NCBI RefSeq assembly: GCF_900107015.1
Contig: NZ_FNOI01000002.1
Location: forward strand, 372,001-436,000
Reading direction: 5' to 3'
Origin: Litoreibacter albidus
GTDB taxonomy: Bacteria; Pseudomonadota; Alphaproteobacteria; Rhodobacterales; Rhodobacteraceae
DNA length: 64,000 nt
Positions 22,370 to 32,693 of the stretch are shown here, one piece after another. Each line of letters begins with the position of its first letter. Positions within the stretch are counted from its first letter, which is position 1. The translations under genes were made by a program, and so were the position numbers. The notes below the pieces were generated by a model. That model searched no databases, was not told the origin of the DNA, and saw only the letters and a program-made list of their open reading frames with translations.

Positions 22370-24571
22370 ATGAGCAACTCCGGACGTAAAAAGCCCACCT
22401 TGGTGGCCGATAAGCGCTACACCAAAGCGCCAGCGAAACCCAAACCGAAGGCTACGAAGCCGAAGCCGCGCGTGACCAAGCGCAAGACTGCGCCCAAAAA
22501 GCGTGGCCTCATCGGGTGGATCCTGTTCCCGTTTATCTGGACCCTGCGGCTGATCTGGCGGCTGACATGGCGGATCACCGCCGTTGGCGCCATCCTGCTG
22601 GCGGCGGCCGTCGCCTATACCTACGCGCAATTGCCACCGGTGGAGCAACTGCTGGACGGGCGGACACGCGGGTCTGTGACCCTATTGGACCGCGAGAACG
22701 TCGTGTTCTCGTGGCGCGGCGATAACTTTGGCGGCGCGATCCGTGCGGAGTCCGTGGCCCCTGCCCTGAAGAATGCTGTCGTCGCCACAGAGGACAAACG
22801 GTTCTACTGGCACCTTGGCATTTCCCCGCGCGGCATCGCGTCGGCCATGCGCATCAACATGCGCGAAGGCCGCAAGCCGTGGAAGGGCAACGGCGGCTCC
22901 ACGCTGACGCAACAAACAGCCAAGCTGCTGTGCCTTGGCGTCGCGTTCGACCCGACAAAATGGAAAAACGAAACCGAATACGAGGCGGACTGCCGCCGCA
23001 CCACCCTTGCCCGCAAAGGCAAGGAGGCGCTGTATTCGATGGCGATGGAAGCCAAGTATTCCAAGAACGATATCCTGTCTATTTACCTGAACCGCGCCTA
23101 TCTGGGCGGCGGCGCGCGCGGCTTTGAGGCGGCGGCGCAGCTGTATTTCGGACGCAGCGCCGCGCAGGTCAGCATCCCAGAAGCCGCCATGTTGGCGGGC
23201 CTGCTGAAAGCGCCGTCGGTCTATTCGCCAACCAACGACCTGCAACGCGCCCAAGACCGCGCCGCCACGGTTCTGAAGCTGATGCGCGAACAGGACTATA
23301 TTACCTCTGCCGACGAGGCTGCCGCGAATGTCGCGCCTGCAACCCTGTCCAAAGCCGCGCAAGCGCGCGCCGGTGGGTACTTCGTTGATTGGGTGATGGA
23401 CACCGCCCCCGGCTTCCTGTCGAGCGAGACGACAGAGGACGTGGTGATCCGCTCCACCTTTGACACGCAGTTGCAAAAGGCTGCGGAAGACGCGTTGGAC
23501 TACGTTTTCGAGAACAAGGTGAGCAAAAGCTCCAAGGCGCAGGCCGCGATTGTGGTGATGTCTGCCGACGGTGCTGTGCGCGCGATGGTGGGGGGGCGTC
23601 AGTCCAAAGTGTCCGGCGCGTTCAACCGCGCGGTACAGGCCAAACGGCAAACCGGCTCCGCGTTCAAACCCTTCGTTTACGCCGCCGCGATGGACTTGGG
23701 CTTCCAGTACGATTCCGTAGTTGAAGACAAAAAGATCTGCATCAACACGCCGGGCTCCGGCAATTGGTGCCCCGAAAACTACACCCGCAACTTCAAGGGT
23801 GACATGACCCTGACCGATGCGCTGGCACAGTCGATCAACACGGTCGCGGTCAGCGTATCCGAGGCCGTCGGGCGCGAAAAAGTGCGCGACGTGGCGGAGC
23901 GGTTCGGCATCGACAACGAGCTGGCCGATGGCCCCGCACTGGCGCTCGGCGCGTCTGAAAGCACGCTACTGGAAATGACCGGCGCATATGCGGGCATTCT
24001 GAACGGCGGGCGCGCGGTGTCGCCCTATGGCATCCGCGAGTTGCGCCTTAAAGGCGACAGTGACCCGCTTTTGGGGCAGGACGGCGGCTACGGCGAGCGC
24101 GTTATTACCGAGAGCGCCGCGAACCAGCTGACCTATATGATGTTCCGCGCCGTGAACGACGGCACAGGCAAACGCGCCAAACTGGATGACCGCGAAGTCG
24201 CGGGCAAAACCGGCACAACCAGCGCAGCGAAAGACGCGTGGTTCATCGGCTTCACCGCGCAATATGTGGTGGGGGTCTGGATGGGCTACGACGACAACAC
24301 GCCTTTGAAAGGCGTGACGGGCGGCGGGCTTCCTGCGGATATCTGGCGCGAAACCATGACGCGGGTGACGTCTGGGCTGCCGGCGGAGCCGCTGCCAATG
24401 ATCCGCCCAGCCAAGCCGCCGCGCGTGTCACGGCCAGAGCCTGTGCAGCAACCCCAAGTGGCGCAGCGTCCACGCGGGAACGGCAATGGTCAGCAAAATC
24501 TGGAGAACGTCACCGAGCAGATCATCCGCGATGTGGGAAGTCTGCTCGGCAAGTTGTTGGGCGGGAATTAA
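22370..24571 (+). CDS. Class A penicillin-binding protein (PBP1A family)
   Basis: A 733-residue bifunctional peptidoglycan synthase. A basic Lys/Pro-rich cytosolic tail (residues 6-46) precedes one membrane helix (about 48-85). The GT51 glycosyltransferase domain has the catalytic Glu in ATEDKRFYWHLG (E141) and GGSTLTQQTAK; the transpeptidase has Ser430-x-x-Lys in TGSAFKPF, SIN (488-490) and KTG (613-615). The C-terminal tail is Pro/Gln-rich. ATG at 22370 is preferred; a TTG at 22355 is possible. Its stop codon overlaps the convergent mlaC stop (TTAA). Confidence 0.93.
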   Translation: MSNSGRKKPTLVADKRYTKAPAKPKPKATKPKPRVTKRKTAPKKRGLIGWILFPFIWTLRLIWRLTWRITAVGAILLAAAVAYTYAQLPPVEQLLDGRTRGSVTLLDRENVVFSWRGDNFGGAIRAESVAPALKNAVVATEDKRFYWHLGISPRGIASAMRINMREGRKPWKGNGGSTLTQQTAKLLCLGVAFDPTKWKNETEYEADCRRTTLARKGKEALYSMAMEAKYSKNDILSIYLNRAYLGGGARGFEAAAQLYFGRSAAQVSIPEAAMLAGLLKAPSVYSPTNDLQRAQDRAATVLKLMREQDYITSADEAAANVAPATLSKAAQARAGGYFVDWVMDTAPGFLSSETTEDVVIRSTFDTQLQKAAEDALDYVFENKVSKSSKAQAAIVVMSADGAVRAMVGGRQSKVSGAFNRAVQAKRQTGSAFKPFVYAAAMDLGFQYDSVVEDKKICINTPGSGNWCPENYTRNFKGDMTLTDALAQSINTVAVSVSEAVGREKVRDVAERFGIDNELADGPALALGASESTLLEMTGAYAGILNGGRAVSPYGIRELRLKGDSDPLLGQDGGYGERVITESAANQLTYMMFRAVNDGTGKRAKLDDREVAGKTGTTSAAKDAWFIGFTAQYVVGVWMGYDDNTPLKGVTGGGLPADIWRETMTRVTSGLPAEPLPMIRPAKPPRVSRPEPVQQPQVAQRPRGNGNGQQNLENVTEQIIRDVGSLLGKLLGGN

Positions 24572-25161
24572 CCCAGCTTGTTAAGGTCGGCGGTCAGCGC
24601 GCCGATATCGCCGCGGCGCTTATCGAGCATCGCGCCGATTTCGGCCCGCTCGGAGGTCAGCGTGTTCACGCCTTCAATGATGATATTGAAGATCTTCGGG
24701 CTGCCGGACTTATCCGACACCAACCACGTCACCTTGAACGGCGCGGACCCGCGCAGCTTGGCGGTCGACTGAACCTCCACGTTGCTTTTGGACGCGCGGG
24801 AGCCTTCGACGATGATCTGACCACCCACGAATTCGTGGAACCGCTTGCCGTATTTGCGGGTGAAGTAGCCTTTGAAGGCCTTCACGAATGCGGACACCTC
24901 TGCCTTGCTGGCAGAGCGGCGCGCAGGGCCAAGCGTGGTCAGCGCGATGATGTTCACATCAGCGTAGCGTTCAAACACACGCTGAAAATCGCTTTGCATC
25001 GCACGCTCCGATTTGCCGGACGCGATGATCTTGTTGATGTCGGCCACGGCGGCGTTCACCAAGGACTCCGCGGCTGAGCCGGAGAGTGCAAAAGCGGGAA
25101 GTGGCAGTGTGAGCGCAGCAAGGCTTGCGACAACTGCGCGGCGGGAAAACTTGTTATTCAT
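24568..25161 (-). CDS. mlaC: MlaC-like phospholipid-binding ABC transport protein
   Basis: A 197-residue periplasmic protein of the MlaC/Ttg2D family, which shuttles phospholipids between the outer-membrane MlaA complex and the inner-membrane MlaFEDB transporter. The N-terminus MNNKFSRRAVVASLAALT carries a twin-arginine-like pair and an export signal. The body has family segments such as FVKAFKGYFTRKYGKRF and IFNIIIEGVNTLTSERAEI. Its ATG lies inside the end of mlaA (8-base overlap), so the two are coupled. The transporter genes mlaFED are not in this window. Confidence 0.88.
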   Translation of the reverse strand: MNNKFSRRAVVASLAALTLPLPAFALSGSAAESLVNAAVADINKIIASGKSERAMQSDFQRVFERYADVNIIALTTLGPARRSASKAEVSAFVKAFKGYFTRKYGKRFHEFVGGQIIVEGSRASKSNVEVQSTAKLRGSAPFKVTWLVSDKSGSPKIFNIIIEGVNTLTSERAEIGAMLDKRRGDIGALTADLNKLG

Positions 25162-25906
25162 TTCCGTAGACGTCCTCATAGGGGTCAATGTAATCAGGCT
25201 GCGCCCCGCCCGAAAGCTTGAAGCGGCGGCTTTGCAGATACAAAAGCCGCGCTTGGGAGTAGCTGTCCTCGCTCTCATATAGGACAGAATCGATCAAATC
25301 CGAATACTGGTAGCGATCACCAAATCGTGCAGCGACACTGGCGCCCGTCGCGGCCGTCTTCAAAGAGCCTTCCGCGCCGAAGTTCAGCGGGTTCATCAGC
25401 AGATCCACGATGCGGCCAGCCGCGTGGCGTTCCGTGGACGGACCAACCAACGGCAACTCCAGATACGCACCCTCTGGTGCGCCCCAAACGTGCAGCGTTT
25501 CGCCAAAATCAGTGAAGCGGTTGTCCAGCCCCGCGTCGGTCGCCACGTCCAGCACGCCACCGAAGCCGAAGGTCGTGTTTACCAAGAAACGGAACGCGTT
25601 GTGCCCCGCGTTCTCAATGCGGAATTGCAGCAGGTTGTTGAGCACCTGCCCCGGCAAATTCAGGTTGGATGCAAAGTTGGACACCCCCGTGCGCACAGGC
25701 ATCGGCAGCGCCTTGCCGTAGCCTTTGGAGGCGGGGCTAACGAAGGCTTTATCAATGGCGCGGTTAACCGAATGCGTGCCACGGTTTTGCGTCTCAATCG
25801 GGTCGTTCACGCCCACGCCGATGGGCGCCGCAGTGCAGCCGGCGACCGCAACAGCCAGCGAAACGGCACAGAGACGTTTGATCAAAACATTTAGCATTCT
25901 ATCCAT
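25154..25906 (-). CDS. mlaA: MlaA-family phospholipid-removal lipoprotein
   Basis: A VacJ/MlaA lipoprotein of about 250 residues with lipobox AVAVAGC, anchored in the outer membrane, where it removes phospholipids from the outer leaflet. Diagnostic segments include NDPIETQNRGTHSVNRAIDK, NTTFGFGGVLDVATDAGL and LELPLVGPSTERHAAGRIVDLL. Starts at 25915, 25906 and 25897 are possible; ATG at 25906 has GGGAAAG before it. It overlaps mlaC by 8 bases. Confidence 0.93.
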   Translation of the reverse strand: MDRMLNVLIKRLCAVSLAVAVAGCTAAPIGVGVNDPIETQNRGTHSVNRAIDKAFVSPASKGYGKALPMPVRTGVSNFASNLNLPGQVLNNLLQFRIENAGHNAFRFLVNTTFGFGGVLDVATDAGLDNRFTDFGETLHVWGAPEGAYLELPLVGPSTERHAAGRIVDLLMNPLNFGAEGSLKTAATGASVAARFGDRYQYSDLIDSVLYESEDSYSQARLLYLQSRRFKLSGGAQPDYIDPYEDVYGNE

Positions 25907-26101
25907 CTTTCCCACGTTAGGGTCTGCCAGAGCACGAATATGGCGCTATATGGGCGAATTTTGCAAATCACCAGTTGTTCAAGCCACGTGTTCTCAATCT
26001 TTTGGTCATAGAGGACTGAAAGGCACAATCTTGCGTCGTTTTCACCAAACGGTTGCACAACAGTGGCGTAGTTTACGCAAAATGAGGTTACTACAAAACC
26101 T

Positions 26102-27838
26102 ATGAGAAAAGAACCAAACCACCTTGGCACCGCAGAGCTGCGCGCCGCCCGTCGCGAAAGCCGCCCGCTTTTCATTGCTGCCTTTGTGTTCAGTATCTTC
26201 GTCAACCTGCTGATGCTGACTGGCCCGCTTTACATGTTGCAGGTCTATGACCGCGTGCTCGGCTCGCGCTCCGAGGAGACATTGGCCGCGCTGTCGATAC
26301 TGGTGGTTTTCCTTTATGCGATGATGGGCCTTCTGGATTACGCCCGTGGGCGCATCCTGTCGCGGATCGGCGCGCGCTTTCAAGACAAGCTGGACCGGCG
26401 CGTGTTCTCCGCGATGCTGCGCAAGACCAACCTGATGCCAAAGTCCGGCGACAACAACACGGGCTTGCGCGATCTGGAGGCGGTGCAAACGCTGCTGTCC
26501 TCCCCCGCGCTGCTGGCGCTGTTCGACATGCCGTGGACGCCGTTTTTCTTGGCCGCGATCTTCATTTTCCACCCGTGGCTTGGCTATCTTGCCGTGGCCG
26601 GTGGCGCATTGCTGATCGTGCTGACCGTGGTGAACCAACGCATGACCCGCCAGCCGCAGATGGAGGCAGGGCTGTCCGGGCTGCAAGCCAACCGCCTGTC
26701 CGATGAGATCATGGACGAGACCGAGATCATCGCGGGACTTGGCATGCGCGAAGCCAGCTTTGACCGCTGGCAAAAACTACGCTCGGAATCGCTGTTCAAA
26801 TCCATGCAGAAATCGGACCGCGCGGGGGCGATCACCGCGACCACCAAAACGCTGCGGCTGTTTTTGCAGTCGGCGATGCTGGGGCTTGGCGCCTATCTGG
26901 TGCTGCAAAACGAGATGACGGCGGGCGCGATGATTGCGGGCTCCATCCTGCTGGGCCGCGCCCTTGCCCCCGTAGAAATGGCGATCGGCCAATGGGCCTT
27001 GGTGCAGCGCGCGAAAATGGGGTGGGACAGCTTGAAGGCCCTGCTTTCGGAAGTCGCCAACTTACCCAAACGTACCCCGCTGCCCCGCCCCGAGGCGCAC
27101 CTGCGCGGGGAGCAAGTCACCGTCATCCCCGCAGGGGAACGGCAGGCCACATTGCGCATGATATCTTTTGATCTGCCTGCAGGCCAAGCCATGGGCGTGA
27201 TCGGGCCGTCGGGCGCAGGCAAATCAACCTTGGCCAAGGCGCTAACGGGCATCTGGCCCACGGCAGGCGGCAAAATTCGGCTGGGCGGTGCGGCACTGGA
27301 CCAATACGATCCCGACACGCTGGGCAGCCACATCGGATACCTGCCCCAGAAGGTGACCCTGTTTGACGGCACAATTGGCGAGAACATTGCGCGGCTACAA
27401 CAAAACGCCGACCCTGCCGCGATCATTAAAGCGGCACAAAAGGCCGACGCCCATGAGCTAATTTTGCGCCAGCCACATGGCTACGACACGCAAATATCAG
27501 CGACCCGTGGGCGTCTGTCCGGCGGGGAGTTGCAACGCATCGGGCTGGCCCGCGCGCTTTACGGTGACCCCGTTTTGCTGGTGCTGGACGAGCCGAATTC
27601 AAACCTCGACAATGACGGCTCCCTTGCGCTCAACACCGCCATTCGCGCGGTGAAAGCCGATGGCGGATCGGTGATCATCATGGCGCACCGCCCGTCGGCC
27701 ATCGCCGAATGCGAGTTTTTGATGGTGTTGGAGCAAGGCCAGCGCCGCGCCTTCGGGCCGCGCGACGAAATCCTCAAAGGCACCGTCGCCAACCACAAGA
27801 CCATCACCGAGACCAGCAAACCGGGAGGTGTGACATGA
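26102..27838 (+). CDS. Type I secretion ABC transporter (PrtD-like)
   Basis: A 578-residue half transporter that drives type I secretion. Six membrane segments (residues about 22-300; starting [20 protein letters not shown]) precede an ATPase with Walker A GPSGAGKS (368-375), Q-loop [13 protein letters not shown], signature LSGGE (472-476) and Walker B VLLVLDEP (491-498). It lacks an N-terminal C39 or CLD domain, as in PrtD/AprD-type exporters of RTX-like proteins. It overlaps the HlyD-family gene as ATGA. No substrate gene adjoins; the secreted Hint protein 26 kb away is a candidate. Confidence 0.93.
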   Translation: MRKEPNHLGTAELRAARRESRPLFIAAFVFSIFVNLLMLTGPLYMLQVYDRVLGSRSEETLAALSILVVFLYAMMGLLDYARGRILSRIGARFQDKLDRRVFSAMLRKTNLMPKSGDNNTGLRDLEAVQTLLSSPALLALFDMPWTPFFLAAIFIFHPWLGYLAVAGGALLIVLTVVNQRMTRQPQMEAGLSGLQANRLSDEIMDETEIIAGLGMREASFDRWQKLRSESLFKSMQKSDRAGAITATTKTLRLFLQSAMLGLGAYLVLQNEMTAGAMIAGSILLGRALAPVEMAIGQWALVQRAKMGWDSLKALLSEVANLPKRTPLPRPEAHLRGEQVTVIPAGERQATLRMISFDLPAGQAMGVIGPSGAGKSTLAKALTGIWPTAGGKIRLGGAALDQYDPDTLGSHIGYLPQKVTLFDGTIGENIARLQQNADPAAIIKAAQKADAHELILRQPHGYDTQISATRGRLSGGELQRIGLARALYGDPVLLVLDEPNSNLDNDGSLALNTAIRAVKADGGSVIIMAHRPSAIAECEFLMVLEQGQRRAFGPRDEILKGTVANHKTITETSKPGGVT

Positions 27839-29136
27839 GTGACGCGAAAAAATGGTCCGCCCGCGCACCTATCACATTGGGCCTGCTGGCCCTGCTGATC
27901 CTGCTGGGGGGCTTCGGCATATGGGCGGTGCAGGCCAACATCGCGGGGGCGATCATCGCGCCGGGCCGTATCGAAGTCGACCAGAACCGGCAGGTTTTGC
28001 AGCACCCTGACGGCGGCGTGGTCTCTGAAGTGGCGGTGCGCGAAGGGCAGCGGGTGGAGAAGGGCGACGTGTTGGTGCGCCTTGATGATACCCGCCTACG
28101 GTCCGAGCTGCTGATCGTGGAGGGCCAGCTTTTCGAGATCATCGCCCGCAACGGTCGGCTGAAAGCCGAACGCGACGACGCGGCGGCGATTACCTTCGAC
28201 CCTATCCTTCTGGACGCCAGCAAAACCCGCCCCCAGCTTCTGGAACTGACCCAAGGCCAAGAACGGCTGTTTGCCACGCGCCAAAGCTCCGCCGCGCAAT
28301 CCATAGAACAGCTGGAAAAACGCAAAGCCCAGATCGGCAACCAAGTGGACGGCGTGCGCGCGCAGCAACAAGCCTTGGAGACACAGCTGGCGCTGCTGCA
28401 AGAAGAGCTAACAGCGCAGCAAGGGCTGCTTGATAAAGGGCTTGCGCAAACCAGCCGCGTTCTGGCGCTGCGCCGCGAAGATGCCCGCCTGCGCGGAACG
28501 GTGGGTGAGTTAACTGCCTCCGTCGCGGAAAATGAGGGCCGCATTACCGAGATTGACTTGGATATTTTGCGGCTGGCAACGCAGCGCAAAGAAGACGCCA
28601 TCACCCAGCTGCGCGACCTGCAATACCGCGAGTTCGAGTTGCGAGAACAACGCTTGTCCCTGCGCGAACGCCTGTCGCGACTGGACATCACCGCGCCGGT
28701 TTCGGGGCTGATCTTCGGGCTGACGGTGTTCGCCGAACGCGCCGTGATCCAACCCGCCGAGGCCCTGATGTTCATCGTGCCGCAAGACCGCCCGATGGTT
28801 ATCACCGGCGAGGTGGAGCCTATTCACGTGGATGAGGTGTATCTGGGGCAGGATGTGACGCTGCGCTTCTCCACATTCGACGCGCGAACCACGCCTGAGG
28901 TATTTGGCACAGTGTCGTCGATCTCTGGCGATGCCTTCCGCGACGACACGACGGGCCGCAGCTATTACCGCGTGGAGATGACCCTGAAAGACGGAGAAAT
29001 GGACCGGCTAGGCGACGTTGACCTTGTGCCGGGTATGCCGGTTGACGGGTTCATTCGCACGGCCGACAGATCACCGATGACATATCTGCTGAAACCTTTT
29101 ACCGATTACTTCAATCGCGCCTTCCGCGAGACCTGA
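27835..29136 (+). CDS. HlyD-family type I secretion adaptor
   Basis: A 433-residue periplasmic adaptor linking the ABC transporter to an outer-membrane TolC-type channel. One N-terminal membrane helix (about residues 11-33) is followed by a lipoyl/barrel-sandwich half ([20 protein letters not shown]), a long coiled-coil hairpin (about 95-290, rich in Glu, Gln, Arg and Leu), and the second lipoyl half with a beta-barrel ([18 protein letters not shown], then [14 protein letters not shown]-like region). Coupled to the ABC gene by ATGA with GGGAGG upstream. Confidence 0.92.
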   Translation: MSDAKKWSARAPITLGLLALLILLGGFGIWAVQANIAGAIIAPGRIEVDQNRQVLQHPDGGVVSEVAVREGQRVEKGDVLVRLDDTRLRSELLIVEGQLFEIIARNGRLKAERDDAAAITFDPILLDASKTRPQLLELTQGQERLFATRQSSAAQSIEQLEKRKAQIGNQVDGVRAQQQALETQLALLQEELTAQQGLLDKGLAQTSRVLALRREDARLRGTVGELTASVAENEGRITEIDLDILRLATQRKEDAITQLRDLQYREFELREQRLSLRERLSRLDITAPVSGLIFGLTVFAERAVIQPAEALMFIVPQDRPMVITGEVEPIHVDEVYLGQDVTLRFSTFDARTTPEVFGTVSSISGDAFRDDTTGRSYYRVEMTLKDGEMDRLGDVDLVPGMPVDGFIRTADRSPMTYLLKPFTDYFNRAFRET

Positions 29137-29148
29137 ACGGAGATCATC

Positions 29149-29613
29149 ATGTCGCATCACGAAACCCGCCTTGCCGAAATGGGCGTCACCCTGCCCGACG
29201 CCCCCGCCCCCGCCGCCAATTACGTGCCATACGTGGTGACTGGCGACACGGTCTACATTTCCGGCCAGATCAGCCAGAACGAAGACGGTTTTATCACCGG
29301 CAAAGTTGGCGCGGACCTGACTGCCGTACAGGGTGCTGCCGCTGCGCGCACCTGCGCAATTTCACTGCTCGCCCAACTGAAAGCAGCCTGCGGCGGCGAC
29401 CTGAGCCGTCTGGTGCGCGTTGTCAAACTGACGGGCTTCGTGAACTCCACCCCCGATTTCACCGAGCAACCCAAAGTGATCAACGGCGCGTCAGACTTCT
29501 TCGTTGATGCGTTGGGCGATGCCGGAAAACATGCGCGCTCCGCCGTCAGCGCTGGCGCGTTGCCCTTCAACGTTGCCGTCGAGATCGAAGGCATTTTCCA
29601 GATCAAGCCGTGA
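29149..29613 (+). CDS. RidA family protein
   Basis: A 154-residue protein of the RidA/YjgF/YER057c family, enzymes that hydrolyse reactive enamines and imines or bind small metabolites. Core segments are VVTGDTVYISGQISQNEDG, RLVRVVKLTGFVNS and ARSAVSAGALPFNVAVEIEG; the Arg of ARSAVSAG is the one that contacts the substrate carboxylate in active members. It follows the secretion pair by 12 bases and overlaps the next gene as GTGA, so these genes appear to be co-transcribed. Confidence 0.88.
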   Translation: MSHHETRLAEMGVTLPDAPAPAANYVPYVVTGDTVYISGQISQNEDGFITGKVGADLTAVQGAAAARTCAISLLAQLKAACGGDLSRLVRVVKLTGFVNSTPDFTEQPKVINGASDFFVDALGDAGKHARSAVSAGALPFNVAVEIEGIFQIKP

Positions 29614-30365
29614 CCCTGCCCGCCGCGTTCTTTGAGCGTCCGATTACGCACCGCGGGCTGCACGACAGATCGAAGGGGGTGATTGAAAACTCCCTCTCTG
29701 CCTTTGAGGCCGCTATCACTGGCGGCTACGGGATCGAACTGGATGTGCAACTGTCCTCCGATGCGGAAGCGATGGTGTTTCATGACTACGACATGGCCCG
29801 CCTGACCGGCGAACGCGGCGCGATCCAGACCCGCACCGCAGATGTGGTGCGGGGCATGACGTTGACGGATAGCAGTGACACGATCTTTGACCTTCCTGCG
29901 GTGCTGGATCTGGTCGACGGGCGCGTCCCGCTGTTGATCGAGCTGAAGGACCAAGACGGCGCGATGGGGCCAAACATCGGCCCGTTGGAACGGGCCGTCG
30001 CGGATGCTCTTCGCGGCTATCAGGGGGAGGCGGCGTTGATGTCATTCAACCCGCATTCCACCAAGGCGTTGGCGCAGCTGGCCCCCGACCGACCCCGCGG
30101 GCTGGTGACCAGCAGCTATGACCCCGAGGATTGGGCGCCCCTGCCCGCGCGGGTTTGTGACCACCTGCGCGACATTCCTGATTACGCCGCGAGTGGGTCG
30201 TGCTTTATCTCTCATGAAGCCCATGATCTGCAGCGCCCGCGCGTTGCGGAGCTGAAAGCCGAGGGTGCCGCCATCTTGTGCTGGACGATCAAATCGCAAG
30301 CGCAAGCCGACGCCGCCCTCGCTATTGCGCAGAACATCACCTTCGAGGGGTTTATCCCCGCTTGA
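29610..30365 (+). CDS. Glycerophosphodiester phosphodiesterase family protein
   Basis: A 251-residue TIM-barrel phosphodiesterase. Hallmarks are THRGLHD (His-Arg), ENSLSAFEAA, IELDVQLSSD and VFHDYD, together giving the Ca/Mg site and catalytic His pair; PLLIELKDQ carries the later Glu and Lys. Such enzymes release glycerol-3-phosphate from phospholipid head-group diesters. No signal peptide is present, so it acts in the cytosol. The start is GTG at 29610, within the RidA stop (GTGA). Confidence 0.9.
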   Translation: MTLPAAFFERPITHRGLHDRSKGVIENSLSAFEAAITGGYGIELDVQLSSDAEAMVFHDYDMARLTGERGAIQTRTADVVRGMTLTDSSDTIFDLPAVLDLVDGRVPLLIELKDQDGAMGPNIGPLERAVADALRGYQGEAALMSFNPHSTKALAQLAPDRPRGLVTSSYDPEDWAPLPARVCDHLRDIPDYAASGSCFISHEAHDLQRPRVAELKAEGAAILCWTIKSQAQADAALAIAQNITFEGFIPA

Positions 30366-30416
30366 CCCTGCCCCCTGAACACCCATCTTACAGTCATGGA
30401 TGACGGGACCGAAGAC

Positions 30417-31601
30417 ATGACGCAAACGCAGGTGGAGATCAGTGTGATCCCCAGCCTGAGCCACGTCGACGCCGCCGATTGGGACGCCTGCGCCTGCCCT
30501 GAGGCCGCGGATGGCCGCCCCATTGACCCGTTCACCACACACCGCTTTTTGCTGGCGCTGGAGCAATCGGGCTCCGTCGGGGCAGGAACAGGGTGGCAGC
30601 CGCAGTACCTTCTGGCACGGCAAAACGGCAGCCTGATCGGCGCGGCCCCGCTTTATGCGAAAAACCATTCGCAGGGCGAATACATCTTCGACCACAATTG
30701 GGCGCAGGCCTATGAGCGCGCGGGCGGCGACTACTACCCCAAGTTGCAAATGGCGGTCCCGCACACGCCAGCCACAGGGCGCAGGCTTTTGGTGAAGCCC
30801 GCCCACGCTGCATTGGCGCAATCCGCATTGGTGCAGGGCGCTGTGCAACTGGCCGCGCAGAACCACGTATCGTCGCTGCACATCACCTTTTGCACCGAAG
30901 AGGAGGCCGAGGCTGGGACGCAAATGGGGCTGATGCCGCGCCTGAGCCAGCAGTTTCACTGGGTCTCGAACGGCTACAACAGCTTTGACGACTTCCTTGC
31001 CTCCCTGTCTGCGCGAAAACGTAAGAACATCCGCAGGGAGCGCGCGCAGGCAGCGGAGTTTGGCGGCACCATCCACGCGCTGACGGGTGACCAGATCCAG
31101 CCGGAGCATTGGGATGCCTTCTGGACGTTCTACCAAGACACCGGCGCGCGCAAATGGGGCACGCCCTACCTGACCCGCGCGTTCTTTGACGCGGCGCAGG
31201 AGAGCTTGCGCGACGACATGCTGTTGCTTTTGGCGGAACGGGACGGGCATTACATCGCGGGGGCGCTGAATTTTATCGGGCGCGACACGCTTTATGGCCG
31301 CTACTGGGGCTGCATCGAGGATCACCCCTGCCTGCATTTCGAGCTGTGTTACTACCAAGCCATTGACTGGGCGATCAGGCACGGCATCACCCGCGTCGAG
31401 GCCGGTGCGCAGGGGGCACACAAACTGGCGCGGGGCTATTTGCCGATCGCCACGCATTCCCTGCACTGGATCGCCGACGACGCGTTTCGCGACGCGGTGC
31501 AGCAGTTTTTACACGCCGAAAGCGCCGCCGTGGATGAAGATATAGAGGTGCTGACGGACTACGGCCCCTTCAAGAAAACCGCCTCTACGGTCGATCCGTA
31601 A
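30417..31601 (+). CDS. FemAB-like GNAT N-acyltransferase (PF04339/DUF482 type)
   Basis: A roughly 394-residue protein of the family called GNAT N-acetyltransferase or peptidogalycan biosynthesis protein, a double acetyltransferase fold related to FemAB. Typical segments are DACACPEAADGRPIDPFTTH, EYIFDHNWAQAYERAGG, YYPKLQMAVPHTPATGRRLL and RYWGCIEDHPCLHFELCYYQ. Homologs start near MTQTQ, so ATG 30417 is preferred to 30396. It follows the GDPD gene by about 50 bases. A role in acyl or aminoacyl transfer is inferred from fold; the substrate is unknown. Confidence 0.82.
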   Translation: MTQTQVEISVIPSLSHVDAADWDACACPEAADGRPIDPFTTHRFLLALEQSGSVGAGTGWQPQYLLARQNGSLIGAAPLYAKNHSQGEYIFDHNWAQAYERAGGDYYPKLQMAVPHTPATGRRLLVKPAHAALAQSALVQGAVQLAAQNHVSSLHITFCTEEEAEAGTQMGLMPRLSQQFHWVSNGYNSFDDFLASLSARKRKNIRRERAQAAEFGGTIHALTGDQIQPEHWDAFWTFYQDTGARKWGTPYLTRAFFDAAQESLRDDMLLLLAERDGHYIAGALNFIGRDTLYGRYWGCIEDHPCLHFELCYYQAIDWAIRHGITRVEAGAQGAHKLARGYLPIATHSLHWIADDAFRDAVQQFLHAESAAVDEDIEVLTDYGPFKKTASTVDP

Positions 31602-31794
31602 GCGCCTGCAAAAATAATTCATAAAAGTCGGGAACCTTCCAGCCTCCCGCAGAGTTGGTACCCCGTGCCGCAACCCATGCGGAAAAGCAGGTCCCGTGTT
31701 CCTTAGGGGTCGCACGCTCGGCAAGATATAGCCCCGTTTTTCCCTGACAGACATTTTGCTGGCGCGGGAAACGGACTGATTGCGAGAAAATAAC

Positions 31795-32640
31795 GTGGAA
31801 GACCTACTGAATACCGAAGTTTGGAACGGCAAAAGCGTTGCCGACTACCTCACCCTAGACATGATTGTATCCGTTGTTGGCAGCCTTGCCAGCGCGATTG
31901 TCATTCTGGTCATCGCTCTTGTGGTGTCCGGCTGGGCCAGCCGCCGCATCCGCACCATTGGCGAGACCCATGCGAAGCTGGACGACACACTGTTCAACTT
32001 CCTGTCCAACATCGCCCGCTACGTCATCATGGCCTTCGCCATTTTGTTCGTCCTCAACACCTTTGGCATCCAGACCACATCCATGGTCGCGGCGATTGGT
32101 GCCGCAGGTTTGGCGATTGGCTTGGCGCTGCAAGGCACGCTGTCCAACGTGGCGGCAGGGGTGATGCTGATCTTGTTCCGGCCGATCAAGGTCGGGGATT
32201 TCGTCGAGATTAACGACAAGAGCGGCACCGTGAAGGATGTAACGCTGAACTATGTGGAGATGGCGTCGCTGTCGAACACCCAAGTGATCGTCCCGAACTC
32301 CGAAGTGTGGGGCAACACGATCGTCAACTACTCCGTCTATCCAACGCGCCGCGCGGAATGGACGTTTGGCGTGGGCTACGGCGTGAACCTCGCCAAGGCG
32401 GAGGAGGTTATTTTGAGTACCATCATGGCCGACGACCGCGCCCACGCCGACCCAGAGCCGTTTATTCAGGTAACGAACCTCGGCGGCAGCTCGGTTGATT
32501 TTCTGGTGCGTGTCTGGTGCGACCGGACAGAATACTTTGCCTTCAAGGCCGACATGACCCGCAAGGTGAAAGAGGCGCTGGATGAGGCGGATATCAACAT
32601 CCCGTTCCCAACGCGCACGATCATCGCAGAATCGTCGTAA
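31795..32640 (+). CDS. Small-conductance mechanosensitive channel (MscS family)
   Basis: A 281-residue MscS channel that opens on membrane tension to release solutes in hypo-osmotic shock. Three helices are seen (about residues 20-46, 65-90 and the pore helix), with the pore helix rich in Gly and Ala (AAIGAAGLAIGLALQGTLSNVAAG) and the beta domain VGDFVEINDKSGTVKDVTLNYVEM followed by VIVPNSEVWGNTIVNYS. The GTG at 31795 has GAGAA upstream; a TTG at 31780 would add five residues. A bidirectional terminator follows. Confidence 0.92.
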   Translation: MEDLLNTEVWNGKSVADYLTLDMIVSVVGSLASAIVILVIALVVSGWASRRIRTIGETHAKLDDTLFNFLSNIARYVIMAFAILFVLNTFGIQTTSMVAAIGAAGLAIGLALQGTLSNVAAGVMLILFRPIKVGDFVEINDKSGTVKDVTLNYVEMASLSNTQVIVPNSEVWGNTIVNYSVYPTRRAEWTFGVGYGVNLAKAEEVILSTIMADDRAHADPEPFIQVTNLGGSSVDFLVRVWCDRTEYFAFKADMTRKVKEALDEADINIPFPTRTIIAESS

Positions 32641-32645
32641 CGCAA

Positions 32646-32674
32646 AAGGCCCTGCCATTATCCGGCAGGGCCTT
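32646..32674. terminator. Bidirectional terminator
   Basis: AAGGCCCTGCC and GGCAGGGCCTT form a perfect 11-bp stem between two convergent genes. T-rich tails exist on both strands (CGCTTTT on plus, TTGCG after TTTT on minus). Confidence 0.85.
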
Positions 32675-32693
32675 CGCTTTTGGTCTTGGTGTT

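Noticed and set aside
30042-31466. A 474-codon frame antisense to the FemAB-like gene
   Set aside because: Shadow of a well-supported gene; composition is atypical and no ribosome site is present.
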